Of a stretch of 64,000 bases of DNA, positions 46,840 through 57,988 are shown piece after piece; the first letter of the stretch is position 1, and each line of letters starts with the position of its first letter. Source of the DNA: Inia geoffrensis. Taxonomy: Eukaryota > Chordata > Mammalia > Artiodactyla > Iniidae. Position numbers and translations under genes: made by a program. The stretch is from positions 21,646,052-21,710,051 of the forward strand of contig CM070916.1 of NCBI GenBank assembly GCA_036417435.1, in the 5' to 3' direction. The notes below the pieces were generated by a model, which was not told the origin of the DNA, searched no databases, and saw only the letters and a program-made list of their open reading frames with translations.

Positions 46840-47038
46840 GGGCCTCCCTGATGGTGCAGAGGTTGAGAGTCTGCCTGCCGATACAGGGGACATGGGTTCG
46901 TGCCCTGGTCCAGGAAGATCCCACATGCCGCGGAGCGGCTGGGCCCGTGAACCATGGCCTCTGAGCCTGCGCGTCCAGAGCCTGTGCTCTGCAACGGGAG
47001 AGGCCACAACAGTGAGAGGCTCGCATACCGCAAAAAAA
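46840..47038 (+). mobile_element. CHR-2-like SINE
   Basis: Head variant GGGCCTCCCTGATGGTGCAG, B box GGGTTCGTGCCC, A tail. Target-site duplication AAAATCACTTATATA at 46825-46839 and 47039-47053. Confidence 0.95.
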
Positions 47039-47106
47039 AAAATCACTTATATATTCTCTTATGTTAAGCATTCCATGTTCAGAGTACGTTTAGAGTACAC
47101 ATTGCA

Positions 47107-47335
47107 GATGATCATTGAACAACATGGAGGTTAGGGATGCTGATTCTCCAAGCAATTGAAAAGTCATCTATAATTTAGAGTCAGTCTTCTATATCCACAA
47201 TTCCTCTATATCTGCAGTTACTCATCCAAGGATTCAACCAACTGAAGATCATGTAGTATTTACTATTGAAAAACATCAATGAATAAGTGGACCCTGGCAG
47301 TTCAAATTCCCATTGTTCAAGGGTCAACTTTATAT
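47107..47335. mobile_element. Tigger-family non-autonomous DNA transposon
   Basis: The left end TTGAACAACATGGAGGTTAG and the right end CCCATTGTTCAAGGGTCAAC are inverted repeats of each other. Inside are ATCCAAGGATTCAACCAACTGAAGATC and GTAGTATTTACTATTGAAAAA, known from pogo/Tigger-type MITEs. About 230 bp, no coding capacity. The outermost bases of the left end are lost. Confidence 0.75.
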
Positions 47336-47902
47336 TAATTAGCAAAATGCGACTGCTATTTCAAGTGTAGTAATTTAGGACACCTGTCTCTACTAAACAT
47401 TGATTTCATTTGCTATCAGACTGGGGAAAAGTATCTATTCCTAGAGTCATTTCTCAGAGTCTCCTGTACTAAAAACACATTTCATTTACAGTACTTTTTT
47501 GTTTTGTTTTGTTTTTTTAATACAAACTGAAGGTTTCTGGCAACACTATGTGGAGCAAGTCTATTGGCATCCTATTTCCCAACCATATTTCCTCGCTTCA
47601 TGTCTCTTTGTTACATTTCGGTAGTTCTCGTAACATTTTTAACTTTTTATTATTATTATATTTGTTATGGTGATCTGTGATCAGTGATCTTCAATGTTAC
47701 TATTTCAATTGTTTTGGCACCACAAACTGTGCCCATATAAGTCAGCAAACTTAATCAATAAATGTGTGTGTTCTGACTGCTCCACCAACCAGCTATTCCC
47801 CAATATCTCTCCCTCTCTCTGGGTCTCCCTATTCCCTGAGACACAATATTGAAGTTAGGCCAATTCAATAAGTTGAATTGTTAAGTTAGACTTAACCCAA
47901 CA

Positions 47903-49558
47903 ATGACCTCTAAGTCTTCAAGTGAAAGGAATGCTCTCGCCTCTCTCACTTTAATCAAAAGCTAGAAATGATTAAGTTTAGTGAAAAAGGCATGTAGAAA
48001 GCTGAGACTAGTTACGCATGTTGTGAAAGCAAAGGAAAAGTTCTTGAAGGAAATTAAAAGTGCTATTCCAGTGAACACATGAATAATAAGAAAGCAAAAC
48101 AGCCTATTGCTAATTTGGAGGAAGTTTTAGTGGTCTAGATAGAAAATCAAACTAGTCACCACATCACCTTAAGCCAAAGCCTCATCCAGACCAAGGTTCT
48201 AACTCTTTTCAATTCTTTGAAGGCTGATAGAGGTGAGGAAGCTGTAGAAGAAAATTTTAAAGCTAGCAGAGGTTGTATCATGAGATTTAAGGAAAGCAGA
48301 AGCTGCATCAACTTATTCGAAGGCCTAGCTAAAATATTTAATGAAGATGGCTACACTATACAACAGATTTTCGATGCAGATAAAACAGCCTTACGTTAGA
48401 AGGAGATGCCATCTACGACTTTCATAGCTAGAGAGGAGAAGTCAATACTTGACCTCAAAATGTCAAAGGGCAGGCATGACTGTCTTGTTAGGGGCTAATG
48501 CAGCTGGAAACTTGAAGTTGAAGCCAATACTCACTTATCATTCTTAAAATCATAGGGCCCTTCAGGGTTACACTAAATCTACTCTGCCTGTTCTGTATCA
48601 ATGGAGCAACCAAACCTGAATGACAGCACTCCTTGTATATAACATGATTTACTGAATATTTTAAGCTCACTGTTGAGACCTATTGCTTAGAAAAAAGATT
48701 CCTTTCATAATGTTAATATTTATTAACAATGAATCTGGTCACCTATGAGCTCTGATGGAGTTATACAATGAGATTAATATTGTGTTCATGCCTGCTAACA
48801 CGAATCTGTTCTGTAGTCCATGGATCAAGGAGCCATTTCAAATTTCAAGACTTATTATTAAATGAATACATTTCAAACAGCTATAGCTTCCACAGATAGT
48901 GATTCCTCTGGTAGATCATGGGCAAAGTCCACTGAAAACCTTTAGGAAAGTATTCACAATTCTGGACGCCATTAGCATTTGTTATGCACGGAAAGAGGTC
49001 AAAATATCAACATTAACAGGAGTTTGCAAGAAGTTGATTCCAACCCTCATGCATGACTTTGAGGGATTCAAAACTTCAGTGGACGAAGTAATTACAGATG
49101 TAGTGGAAACAGCAAGACGACTAGAATTAAAAGTGGCACTTGAAGATGTGACTGAATTTCTGCATTCTCATGAAAAGATTTTCACAAATGAGTTACTTCT
49201 TACGGATGAGCAAATAAAGTGGTTTCTTGAGGTGGAATCTACTTTTGGTGAAGATGCTGTGAAGACTACTGAAATGACAGCAAAGGAATTAAAATATGAC
49301 ATAAACTTAGTTGATAAGGCAGCAGGGTTTGAGAGGATTGACTACAATTTTGAAAGAAGTCCTACTGTGGGTAAAATGCTATCCAACAGCATTGCGTGCT
49401 ACAGAGAAATCATTCCTGAAGGGAAGAGCCAACAGATGCAGCCAACCTCATTGCTGTGTTACATCCAGAAATTACCACAGCTACCCCAAGCTTCAGCAAC
49501 CACCACCCTGTCATCAACACTGAGGCAAGACCCTCCACCAGCCAAAAGAACTTGCTGA
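47903..49558 (+). pseudogene. Tigger1 transposase, disabled
   Basis: The intact protein has an N-terminal CENP-B-type helix-turn-helix and a DDE endonuclease. Here the ATG at 47903 opens MTSKSSSERNALASLTL. A 1-base loss near 47955 shifts the frame, a TAG lies near 47993, and about 20 bases of the DNA-binding region are missing after it. The frame 48217-48399 ([19 protein letters not shown]...) ends at TAG 48397-48399 just after the first catalytic block ([10 protein letters not shown]). The second catalytic Asp (LIDNAPGH type) is changed to Asn near 48725-48735. A 1-base loss lies near the third (QPMDQG) around 48810-48825. The last part stays open (next entry). Confidence 0.85.
48899..49558 (+). 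pseudogene. Tigger1 transposase C-terminal part, open for 219 codons
   Basis: This stretch runs without stop or shift from 48899 to TGA at 49556-49558, beginning VIPLVDHGQSPLKTFRKVF. It contains VKISTLTGVCKKLIPTLMHD, NLVDKAAGFERIDYNFERS, VGKMLSNSIACYREI and the natural end RQDPPPAKR. It corresponds to the region after the DDE core. The first codon is GTG, so it is not a normal start. Persistence of the frame could be chance, since the rest of the gene is broken. No promoter or splice acceptor upstream was identified. Confidence 0.75.
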
Positions 49559-49729
49559 AGGCTCAGCTGATGCTTAGCATTTTTTAGTAAAAAAGTGATT
49601 AATTAAGCTATGTACATTTTTTTGGACATAATACTATTGCACACTTAATGGACTACAGTATAAACATCACTTTTATATGCATTGGGAAACCAAAAATATC
49701 CCAAGACTTGCTTAAATTTTATATTCATA

Positions 49730-49885
49730 ATGCCAGCTCCGCTATTTACTGTGTGTCCTTGGGCAAGTTACTTAATCTTTCTATGTGTTTCCTCATATGA
49801 GAAAGGATATTGCCTGCTTCACCTGTTCATTATGAAGATTTAATTATATAAACTCTTAACACAGTACCTGATATATAATATTTTG
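49730..49885 (+). mobile_element. MIR
   Basis: GCCAGCTCCGCTATTTACTGTGTGTCCTTGGGCAAGTTACTTAATCTTTCTATGTGTTTCC is the conserved MIR core, followed by ATGAAGATTTAATTATATAA and CACAGTACCTGATATATAATA. Well preserved. Confidence 0.88.
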
Positions 49886-49970
49886 GCTTTCCTTGTATCA
49901 ATAGCTATAAGTGTGCTTGTGCATGACCCTTATCATTGTACCCAGTTTGAGGACAAGGAATAAGACTTTT

Positions 49971-50173
49971 TTTTTTTTTTTGCGGTACGCGGGCCTCTCA
50001 CCGCCTTGGCCTCTCCCGCCACGGAGCACAGGCTCCAGACGCGCAGGCCCAGCGGCCAAGGCCCACGGGCCCAGCCGCTCCGCGGCACGTGGGATCCTCC
50101 CGGACCGGGACACGAACCCGCGTCCCCTGCATCGGCAGGCGGACTCTCAACCACTGCGCCACCAGGGAAGCCC
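49971..50173 (-). mobile_element. CHR-2-like SINE, CpG-rich copy
   Basis: Reverse copy with many CpGs preserved (GCGGTACGCGGGCC, CCGCCACGGAGC, GACGCGCAGGCCC, CCGCTCCGCGGCACG, ACCCGCGTCC). Target repeat AAGACTTTT at 49962-49970 and from 50174. CpG survival suggests a young insertion or different source copy. Confidence 0.95.
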
Positions 50174-50189
50174 AAGACTTTTTTTTTTT

Positions 50190-50839
50190 TTAATCTTCAT
50201 TACCTACCATGATGTTCTTAATATAGTTGGGTGATTAATAAACTATTGTTCATTTATTGTGCGAAGTCAGAAACAGTACTTTCTTTTCAGCAATAGACCC
50301 ATTCAATGTACATGAAATGGTTTCATAGATTTAAAATACATGAACTATTTCAGAGAGAAAAATTAAAATCTTAAGGTAAACGATTAAATGTAAGAGGTTT
50401 ACTTTCTCTCAATTACTGAAAATTTTCACTTGCACATGGTATATTTTATTTCTATGAACCCACAAAGCTATTTCCACTTAATTCTAAATAAGAGTACCTC
50501 AACATTTTTGTTCATTCAAAATAATGTACCAGTTATAACATTTTCAATTCTCAATGGCATAACTTGCAAATAACTTTGCTTTGCTTCCAGAAATTCTGCT
50601 AACATCATAGCAGAGATGCTACAGGTAGTGTGGGGGTGTGAGTGTATTCAGTGTTGTCTAAACTGGTTATGAAAACAATCGTGCAGTCTTTTGTGAGAAG
50701 GGATTTCATCTATGCTGCCAGCTTTTGTAAATAACACAGTTTCAAATACTTCACATACTGCAGAATGAAAACAACACATTTTATAGAGGATATTTTATAG
50801 AGAGTTTATATTGAAAGAACTGAAGCCAAGAAACGAATT
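50190..50839. other. Unclassified sequence
   Basis: Nothing recognised. Confidence 0.4.
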
Positions 50840-51100
50840 CATTCATGCATACATGCATTTCTCCATTTATCAATCAAAACTTCTTGAATGCCTATAAGTA
50901 TTGCTGGCAGCATTGAAAAAGTAAAACATAAATGAATTGGTAAGAGAAAATTTCCTCATGGTGCTGCCTAGTTTGGTGGGTAGACAAAATTAAAATATAA
51001 TGAAGTAATAAGATGGAGGCAAATTCAATGAACTGTGAAGACAGTGGTGAATGGGGTGATGGAGGAGGTAGTCGGTCTATCGTGTGAGGAACAGAGAATA
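50840..51100 (-). mobile_element. L2/MIR-like fragment, diverged
   Basis: TTCATTCATGCATACATGCATTT...CTTGAATGCCTATAAGTATTGCTGGCAGCATTG...AATTTCCTCATGGTGCTGCCTAG resembles the reverse of an L2 3' end followed by its body. Boundaries are uncertain. Confidence 0.45.
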
Positions 51101-51540
51101 ATTCGGGCAGATATGATAAAGGAAGAGCTTTTAAAAGACAAGGTAGAAATTATTAGGGTAAATAATGGGGGAAAGCATGAAGAAAATTCAGGTGGATTTA
51201 GGGAACTGTGTATATTTGGGGCTGCCAGGTAAGTGAGGAGAAACCAAGCTGCAGACATGACCAGAGACCAAAAAAAAAAAAAAAAAAAAAACTTCAGTAC
51301 AATGACCAGTAGGTATGTGGATAACTCAAGGACTCAAAGGGATTCTCCTGATTTCAGAAATTTTAATCAAGCCTGACACAGGTTACAGTAATAAAGCGAA
51401 GAAATGTACTCTTCTGAACCTAACAGTATTATATAAACCAAAGGTAGAAGATGCCAAAGCCATCACTCAGAAGCCTTGACACAAAGAAGTGATTCCAAAG
51501 TTCCCATCAAGAATGCTGTATACCTGAAGGGCAGCAAATG
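51101..51540. other. Unclassified sequence with an A run
   Basis: It includes an uninterrupted run of about 21 A (51270-51290), possibly the tail of an unrecognised retroposed piece; no flanking duplication was found. Confidence 0.35.
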
Positions 51541-51600
51541 AGAGAGAGAGGGAGGGAAAGTGAGGAGAAGAAAGAAGAGAAGGAAAAGAAGAAAACAGAG
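51541..51600. repeat. Short polypurine tract
   Basis: About 57 bases of GA, GGGA and GAAGAA units without a C and almost without T. Confidence 0.85.
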
Positions 51601-52079
51601 GCTGGAACTGCATTCTCTGATATTTACTCAGAACCACCAAATAAGAGTTGCGGGTGGTAGGTTAGGTTAATTGCGAGTCACAATTAAACTATATTTTGGT
51701 CACCCTCAAGAATTTATTTGGGGCAAAGAATGCCTCAGTTTGGGTTTACTTTTCTTGAAAAAGATTTAGAGTTTTCTTTGTATTATCCTGTCATCAACAA
51801 CTTTTTTTTTTTTTTTTTAATGTACTTCATGTAGTCTTTTTTTTTTTTTTTCCTAATCTGGCCTTAGAATTTATCTTATTTCTAATCAAAATTTTATCTT
51901 GAAACTTTAATTTTGGAAATAAAAATAGTGATATATTGTTTCTTAAAGCTTTTTAGTTTTTTTCCCATGAATATTTAGAAAATGTATGTGTGTGTGTTCA
52001 TGTGTGTCTACAATGATGTTACTTTTCATCATTAGAGACAACCTTCACTTTGCACTTTCACATAGCTTTTCTTCTAAGC
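51601..52079. other. Unclassified sequence with T runs
   Basis: Two long T runs (51802-51819 and 51837-51851); no gene or family recognised. Confidence 0.4.
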
Positions 52080-53690
52080 ATTTTGCCACTACACACTAGG
52101 TCTGGTTTTTAAAATAAAATTTAAATTTTTGTATTAACATACACTTGTACTTTGTGGCATACAGTTGTATGAATTTTCTCTTATCCATATACTCATGCAA
52201 CAACCAACCAAGTAAAGGATACAGAACAGTTACATTACCTCCAACCCAAACCTCTCATTTTATCCCTTTGGAGTCCCACCATAATCCATCCTTACACCCC
52301 ATCAATCACTGACATTTTCCATAACTAAAGCTTTATCTTTTTAGACAATATTATATACATAGAAGCATGGAGATTATAACTTTTTGATACTGGGTTTATT
52401 CACTCAGCATAAGGCCTTTAAGGTTCATTCAAGATTTTACGTATACAAAAATAAGTTCCTTTTAATTGCCTAGCAGGCTTCTAAAATATGGATGTACCAT
52501 AGTTTGCTTGTCCATTAAACCACTGAAGAATATTCAGGTTGTTACTAGATTTGACAATTATGAATGAAGCTGCTACAAACATTTATGTATAAGTTCTTGT
52601 GTGAATGTAAGTTTTTTTTATTTTTTTTTATTTTTAGGGGTAACTACTAAGGACTGAGATTGTTGGATCACATGGGAAGTTAATGTTAAACATAAAAAGG
52701 AAAAAAAACCAAAAACTACCAAAACTATCTTCAAGAGTGGCTGTACCATTCCACCCCTCAAGCAATGTGTGAGAACTACTATTGTTCCTTATACTCACCA
52801 CCGCTTAGTATTATTAGTAGTTTTTAAAGCTTATTCATTCTAATGGGTATGTAGCAGTATTTTATGGTTTTAATTTATATTTTCCTAATGGCTTTGATTT
52901 TGAATATCTTTTTATATGTTTGACTTCCAAAAGTGTTCTTTGGTGAAACACCTATACAAATCATTTGCCTTTTAATTTGATTTTTACTGTTGCATTTTGA
53001 GATTTCTTTATGTACTCTGGATACAAACCCTTTATCAGATATATGGTTTGATAACACTTTTTCTCTTTCTATGGTTTATCTTTTCATTCTCTTAAGTGTC
53101 TTTAACAGAGCAAATGTTTTTACTATTGATAAAGTCATAGACCTTTTTTTTCTTTTCTTTTACAGACTTGCTTTAGGTGTGAGATCTAAGAAGTTTTGAT
53201 TTCTTTCTGTTTTTCTTCTAAAAGGTTATAGCTCTGTGTTTTACATGTAGATCTATAATCACCTTTGAGCTAAGTTTTAAAGTGCATAGTTTAGCTCTGG
53301 TTTTTTTTTTCTTTGAATGTGAATACTCAAATGTACCAAAACCATATGTTGAAAAGCCTAGCATTTCTTCACTGAATTGGCCTTGTATCTTTGTCAAAAC
53401 ATTGACAATATTTGGGTGAGTCTACTCCTGGACTATCTTCTCTGTTCCATTGATCTATGTGTCCATCCCTTTGATATTACTATACTGTCCTGATTATGGT
53501 AGCTTAGTAGTTTTTGAAAGTTTCTTACTTTGCTCTTCTTCAAAATTGTTTTGGTTATTCATTGACTTTTGTGTCTCCTACATACATTTTGGAATCAACT
53601 TATCTATATAAGCAAAAAATCCTATTGAGATTTTGATTGGATTTGCATTAAATCTATAGATAATTGTGTTGAACTGACACCATTACTGTG
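52080..53690 (-). mobile_element. Old L1 (L1M-type) 3' region, reverse
   Basis: Reads in reverse as an old L1: TTTTTGTATTAACATACACTTGTAC, ACTGGGTTTATTCACTCAGCATAA, TTGTCCATTAAACCACTGAAGAATATT, TGGCTGTACCATTCCACCCC, GTACTCTGGATACAAACCCTTTATCAGATATATG, TTGGCCTTGTATCTTTGTCAAAA, GATCTATGTGTCCATCCC, and GATTTTGATTGGATTTGCATTAAATCTATAGAT. These phrases are typical of L1M 3' UTR and ORF2 end. No open frame of note. Confidence 0.88.
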
Positions 53691-54933
53691 TTGAGTCTGC
53701 AGGCCTTTGCTGCTGTGGCAAAGAAAGAAAGGGAATGAATGCTACCAACAAACCATTTTCTTCCTCCTGAATCCTAAACTAGAGGGCTTCCCTGGGGTTC
53801 CCTACATCCTTGCTGATGCCCACTTCCATGTTTCAGTCTGTCCTGAGTCTAGGTCAGAGGATGCTGGAGTAAAAAAGAAAAAGTAAACTCACCACCAGTT
53901 CAGTGATAACTTTGAATTCTGGTCTTCTACTCCAATCTACCTGCCACTAGTTTCCTTTCTGAGTTCTCAAAGTGCTGCTCCATGAACACTGTTCAGGTCT
54001 TACAGCATATTCTATCTTATCCAAAATTAGAAATCCTGGATTGATGATTTTGGATTCATGGTAAAAATAGAGTCAAAGCTATGATTCTGGTTCTAGTGAA
54101 GAAAAATGCAGCCAGCATAATTGGGTAACAAGAAGATTCACATGATCAGATGAGAATATTTTCCTGCTGAGTGGGTTACCAGGGTATTAATGTACATGTA
54201 TGACATTATATAAACATGGTATAACTTTTTTCTTACTTTAATATTGGTTCCAGTATTTATATACCCTTGTAGCTCATTATGATGGGACTCCTATCTGTGA
54301 GAGATACAAAATAAATTTTTTGGATTGATTCATTTAAAAAATATATAGTCCTCTTCATGCCTCTCAATCTCTTCCTGTACTACTATCTTGACTAGATATT
54401 TTGAGAGCTGTCAATACTATTTATGAAAATACTTCCAATATTACCTTGTCAATTGATTCTATTTATCCAGCCCTAAATAATTATTTGTTCATTGAGCAGG
54501 CAAAGAAAAGAACAACAGATTGATTTTTCACAGTAATTTTCATGTTTCTTTTCTGAGATCATTCCTTAGCACAAACTGCTTTGCTCAAACAGCTCAAATG
54601 TGCTGTTGCCAGTAACACTGGGGAAAAGCTTTTTCCTGTTAGAGAGATTCCTATTATACTGCCCACTGCCAACTCAGCTTTGCTGTTCTTTGCACCCTGA
54701 AGCCACCTAATGTGACTAATTTTGAACACTGTTACTTTTCCCTTATGAAAGGAATGTTCCTTGGTGTATATCTCATTTGTATGTGTCCTACCCTTATATC
54801 CAAATTTTTCCTTTCTACGTTAGGAACATTCCAGAATCGTCTCTATTTTGTCTCCTGTACCCAGAGTGTTGCATTTTTTAGGATGGAATTGGGAGACAAG
54901 TTCCCTGGTGAATCCTTTCAGCATTCTATGTAT
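53691..54933. other. Unclassified sequence
   Basis: No gene or repeat recognised with confidence. Confidence 0.4.
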
Positions 54934-54944
54934 CAGGCAATCTT

Positions 54945-55156
54945 TTTTTTTTTTTTTTTCCCCCCCCGTACGCGGGCCTCTCGCTGCTGTGGCCTCTCCC
55001 GTTGCGGAGCACAGGCTCCGGACGCGCAGGCTCAGTGGCCATGGCTCACGGGCCCAGCCGCTCCGCGGCATGTGGGATCTTCCCGGACCAGGGCACGAAC
55101 CCGTGTCCCCTGCATCGGCAGGCGGACTCTCAACCACTGCGCCACCAGGGAAGCCC
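54945..55156 (-). mobile_element. CHR-2-like SINE with a C run
   Basis: Reverse copy. After the T run a run of 8 C (54960-54967) replaces the usual GCGG before TACGCGGGCC. Target-site duplication CAGGCAATCTT at 54934-54944 and 55157-55167. Confidence 0.95.
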
Positions 55157-55300
55157 CAGGCAATCTTAAATTGCCACATTTATGGGAAGAGAAAAGGTTA
55201 ACATCTAGCCTCAGGGAAGCCTGAAAATGTGGGACTTGCTTTTTTGTTCCTCCTTTTGCAATATTAAGTCAAGGAATTATTAGGAATTTACCTATTCTAG

Positions 55301-55408
55301 ATGAGAGAGAGAGACAGAGAGAGAGAGAGAGACAGAGAGAGAGGTAGAGAGGGAGAGAGGGGGAGAGGGAGAGAGGGAGAGAGGGGGAGAGGGGGAGAGG
55401 GGGAGAGG

Positions 55409-55469
<61 letters not shown>

Positions 55470-55490
55470 GGAAAGAAAGAAAGAAAGAAA
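55301..55490. repeat. (GA)n-rich polypurine tract
   Basis: About 190 bases of GA units with GGGGGAGA and CAGA variants, ending in four GAAA units. Long Arg/Glu and Ser/Leu/Pro frames over it are composition effects. Confidence 0.96.
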
Positions 55491-57019
55491 GGGAATGAAT
55501 GAGCATATCTGATCAAGAACCAAGGACTATGTACCAGGCCAAACTCCCACACTTCATTGTTGAAACTGGTTATGGAGTAATGAGTAATCTGTATAGATGA
55601 GAAAATACACTAATGGGTCTGACTAGTTAGGTATGAAAGGTGAAAGAGCATCAGCTTGGCTACATACTCAACCACCTTTTAATGCATGTTATGAGTCAGA
55701 ATGAATGGGATATCATGACTGACTCGAGAGAGTCATGACCTCTATTCTGCTGGTAAGTATGCTATATGTTTCCTGTCCTGCATTTTCTCTTAAACTTAGT
55801 TAACTTGGTCCTGGCTAAAGCCTACTGAGGTCTCAGTTTGACTGCCAAACTAAACTCAAGGTCATTGCTGTTAGTAACAGAGTGGCTATTGAAGCAGTTT
55901 CCTTTTGTTTTCAAAGGTAAGTTTTCCTCATTTTGCATTTAAAAAAGAATTTTCATGGAGATATTCAGGACAAGAGGATGAGTTATTTATTTTCTAGTTC
56001 CTGATTTGCTTGGGCATTATGTGTGATTATGAGAAAACCCTACTGAGTAACACACATTACATATTTGTCAATACTTCCTTGTTTTGTTCTTCTCAATTTG
56101 GAAAAACTGAGCAGTTATCGAAATAATTTTGCTTGAAATTTTGTAGCTATGGAAATTGATGTGTGGTGAGACTAATTTCAAAATTACCTTGCCAATGTTT
56201 TTGTATCTCAGTAATATTTTCCAGTAGTACTTAAAATTCTAGCTAAAAAATTTAAATAACATAAAATAAAAATATTTTACATTTGTTATGTTTAAGTTAT
56301 TCTCCTATAATTCTTTTCTATTGTAAATTGTTGGTCTTGATCTCATGATACTATGCATGATCTTAATTTTTTCCAACATGAGTAATCAATAATTAAACTT
56401 GAATGTGAAAAGAGCTATACAATTTAGAGAGAAACTTGCAGCACTACTGCCTGCAATGTGGAGGATTAGGAATTCAGATATATCCTCCATTCACAGAAAA
56501 TACTCAGATTCAGGAAAACCACAACATAATACATGGTAATTCATTGCAGAGTTCAACAGAAAATACATGAAGTCTCAGGGGATATAGAAAACTAAGATAA
56601 AGCTAAACCTTAAAAATTTTTTCTTAAAACAAACTTTGGTTCCAGTTTAAAGGTCAAGCTAGTACTAGGAATTTCAGAACATTTGTGATGAACAGACACT
56701 AAGGGAAATGGGAGACTAGGGCTTACACGGGTACAAAATAGGCTCTGACCTACAGATTCATGAATCAGACCAGCACACTTCTAAGTGTTACAGTTTAAAT
56801 GAAGATATAAGTAGGGGGAGAAACTGTCTAGAAAGAGATTCAATGAAGACAACTCTTGGTTCTGTTCCTTCTCTCTGTGGCACAAAATAGTCACCTTAAA
56901 ATGTGTAACCACAGGCTTATCGTTTCATATTACTGGGTTTTGAATTTACATTCCCCCCTGAATCTGGGCACCCCAGCTTGAGAAGTCAAATTAAAGTGTT
57001 TCCAGACTGGTGGGACACC
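55491..57019. other. Unclassified sequence
   Basis: No gene recognised. From about 56440 on, the A-rich plus strand may already belong to the L1/HAL1-like piece that follows. An 8-bp inverted repeat (TCATGACT / AGTCATGA) lies at 55713-55738. Confidence 0.35.
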
Positions 57020-57860
57020 TTGACACCATTCAGAACGAAATTAAAATATTCTTCTGGAGAAAACCATAATCCAAGTTATTCAAGATTCCCCAGTGGTTAA
57101 ATATGAATTCATAATGTAAAGTCCCCAAATACAGGAGGAAAAAAAAAGGCACTGTAACTGAAAATACTAGCAGAAAGAAACGCCAACAGATTTATCCCCT
57201 CAAACACAGATAAACACACTAACCCAGTCTAGGGAAATTTCAGATGTCAAAGACAAAGGGAAGATCTAAAAGAAGCCAGGGATAAAGGCCACATCATCTA
57301 CAAGAAAGTATAATTCAAAAAGACAGCAGGGCTTCCCTGGTGGCGCAGTGATTAAGAGTCTGCCTGCCGATGCAGGGGACACAGGTTTGTGCCCCGGTCC
57401 GGGAAGATCCCGCATGCCATGGAGCAGCTGGACCTGTGAGCCATGGCCGCTGAGCCTGTGCATCCGGAGCCTGTGCTCTGCAACAGGAGAGGCCACAACA
57501 GTGAGAGGCCCGCATACCGCAAAAAAAAAAAAAAAAAAAAGACAGATTTTCTAGTGTCCATAATGACACAGACAATGTGATATTCTTTTCAATCTGCTGA
57601 GAGGAAGTATCTATTTTTCTGGATTTATGAACTCAGAGCAAGTGTGAGAGAAATACAACTTCACACAATAACTAAGAGATTTTACCAACAAAAACTAAGG
57701 AAGAACAATATCAAAGAAAGAAACTATCCCAGATGGAAAATCTGAGATGCAAGAAAGAATGGTGAAAGCAGAATTTTAAGTATTTAACAGAAATTAAAGA
57801 AACATCACCTATATAATGCAAGAATAATAATACTTCATTTGTGTGGGTAACAAAAATAAT
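57020..57860 (+). mobile_element. L1M or HAL1-like fragment, split by a SINE
   Basis: After the SINE, GAGAGAAATACAACTTCACAC, AGATTTTACCAACAAAAACTAAGGAAGAAC, AAAGAAACTATCCCAGATGG and AGATGCAAGAAAGAATGGTGAAAG resemble the end of ORF1 and the following spacer of old L1/HAL1 elements. The part before the SINE is A-rich and probably the same element. Confidence 0.5.
57329..57535 (+). mobile_element. CHR-2-like SINE
   Basis: Starts GGGCTTCCCTGGTGGCGCAG, with a 20-A tail. Target-site duplication AAAAAGACAG at 57317-57326 and 57536-57545. Confidence 0.95.
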
Positions 57861-57988
57861 ATAAGGGACCTGTCCCTCCAATCAATCCTCTTAGATAGCC
57901 TCATCCACCAGAGGGCACACAGCAGAAGCAAGAACTACAACCCTGTAGCCTGTGGAACAAAAACCACATTCACAGAAAAACAAACAAG

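Larger units (their letters stand above)
47518..49712 (+). mobile_element. Tigger1 DNA transposon, decayed, terminal repeats lost
   Basis: Follows Tigger1 nearly end to end. It starts with TACAAACTGAAGGTTTCTGG (after the lost left terminal repeat), followed by the TGTTATGGTGATCTGTGATC leader. The transposase region runs about 47903-49590, then the CTATTGCACACTTAATGG and TTTATATGCATTGGGAAACC 3' region. The right terminal repeat is gone. It is the parent family of the MITE at 42-516. Confidence 0.9.

Noticed and set aside
51270..51290. Long A run as the tail of a processed pseudogene
   Set aside because: No polyadenylation signal at the right distance and no target-site duplication could be found.
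54712..55224. 170-codon plus-strand frame
   Set aside because: Its second half is read through a CHR-2-like SINE; the same Cys/Ala/Arg-rich peptide appears at every other SINE copy.
55269..55552. Several Ser/Leu/Pro and Arg/Glu frames
   Set aside because: Composition effect of the GA tract.
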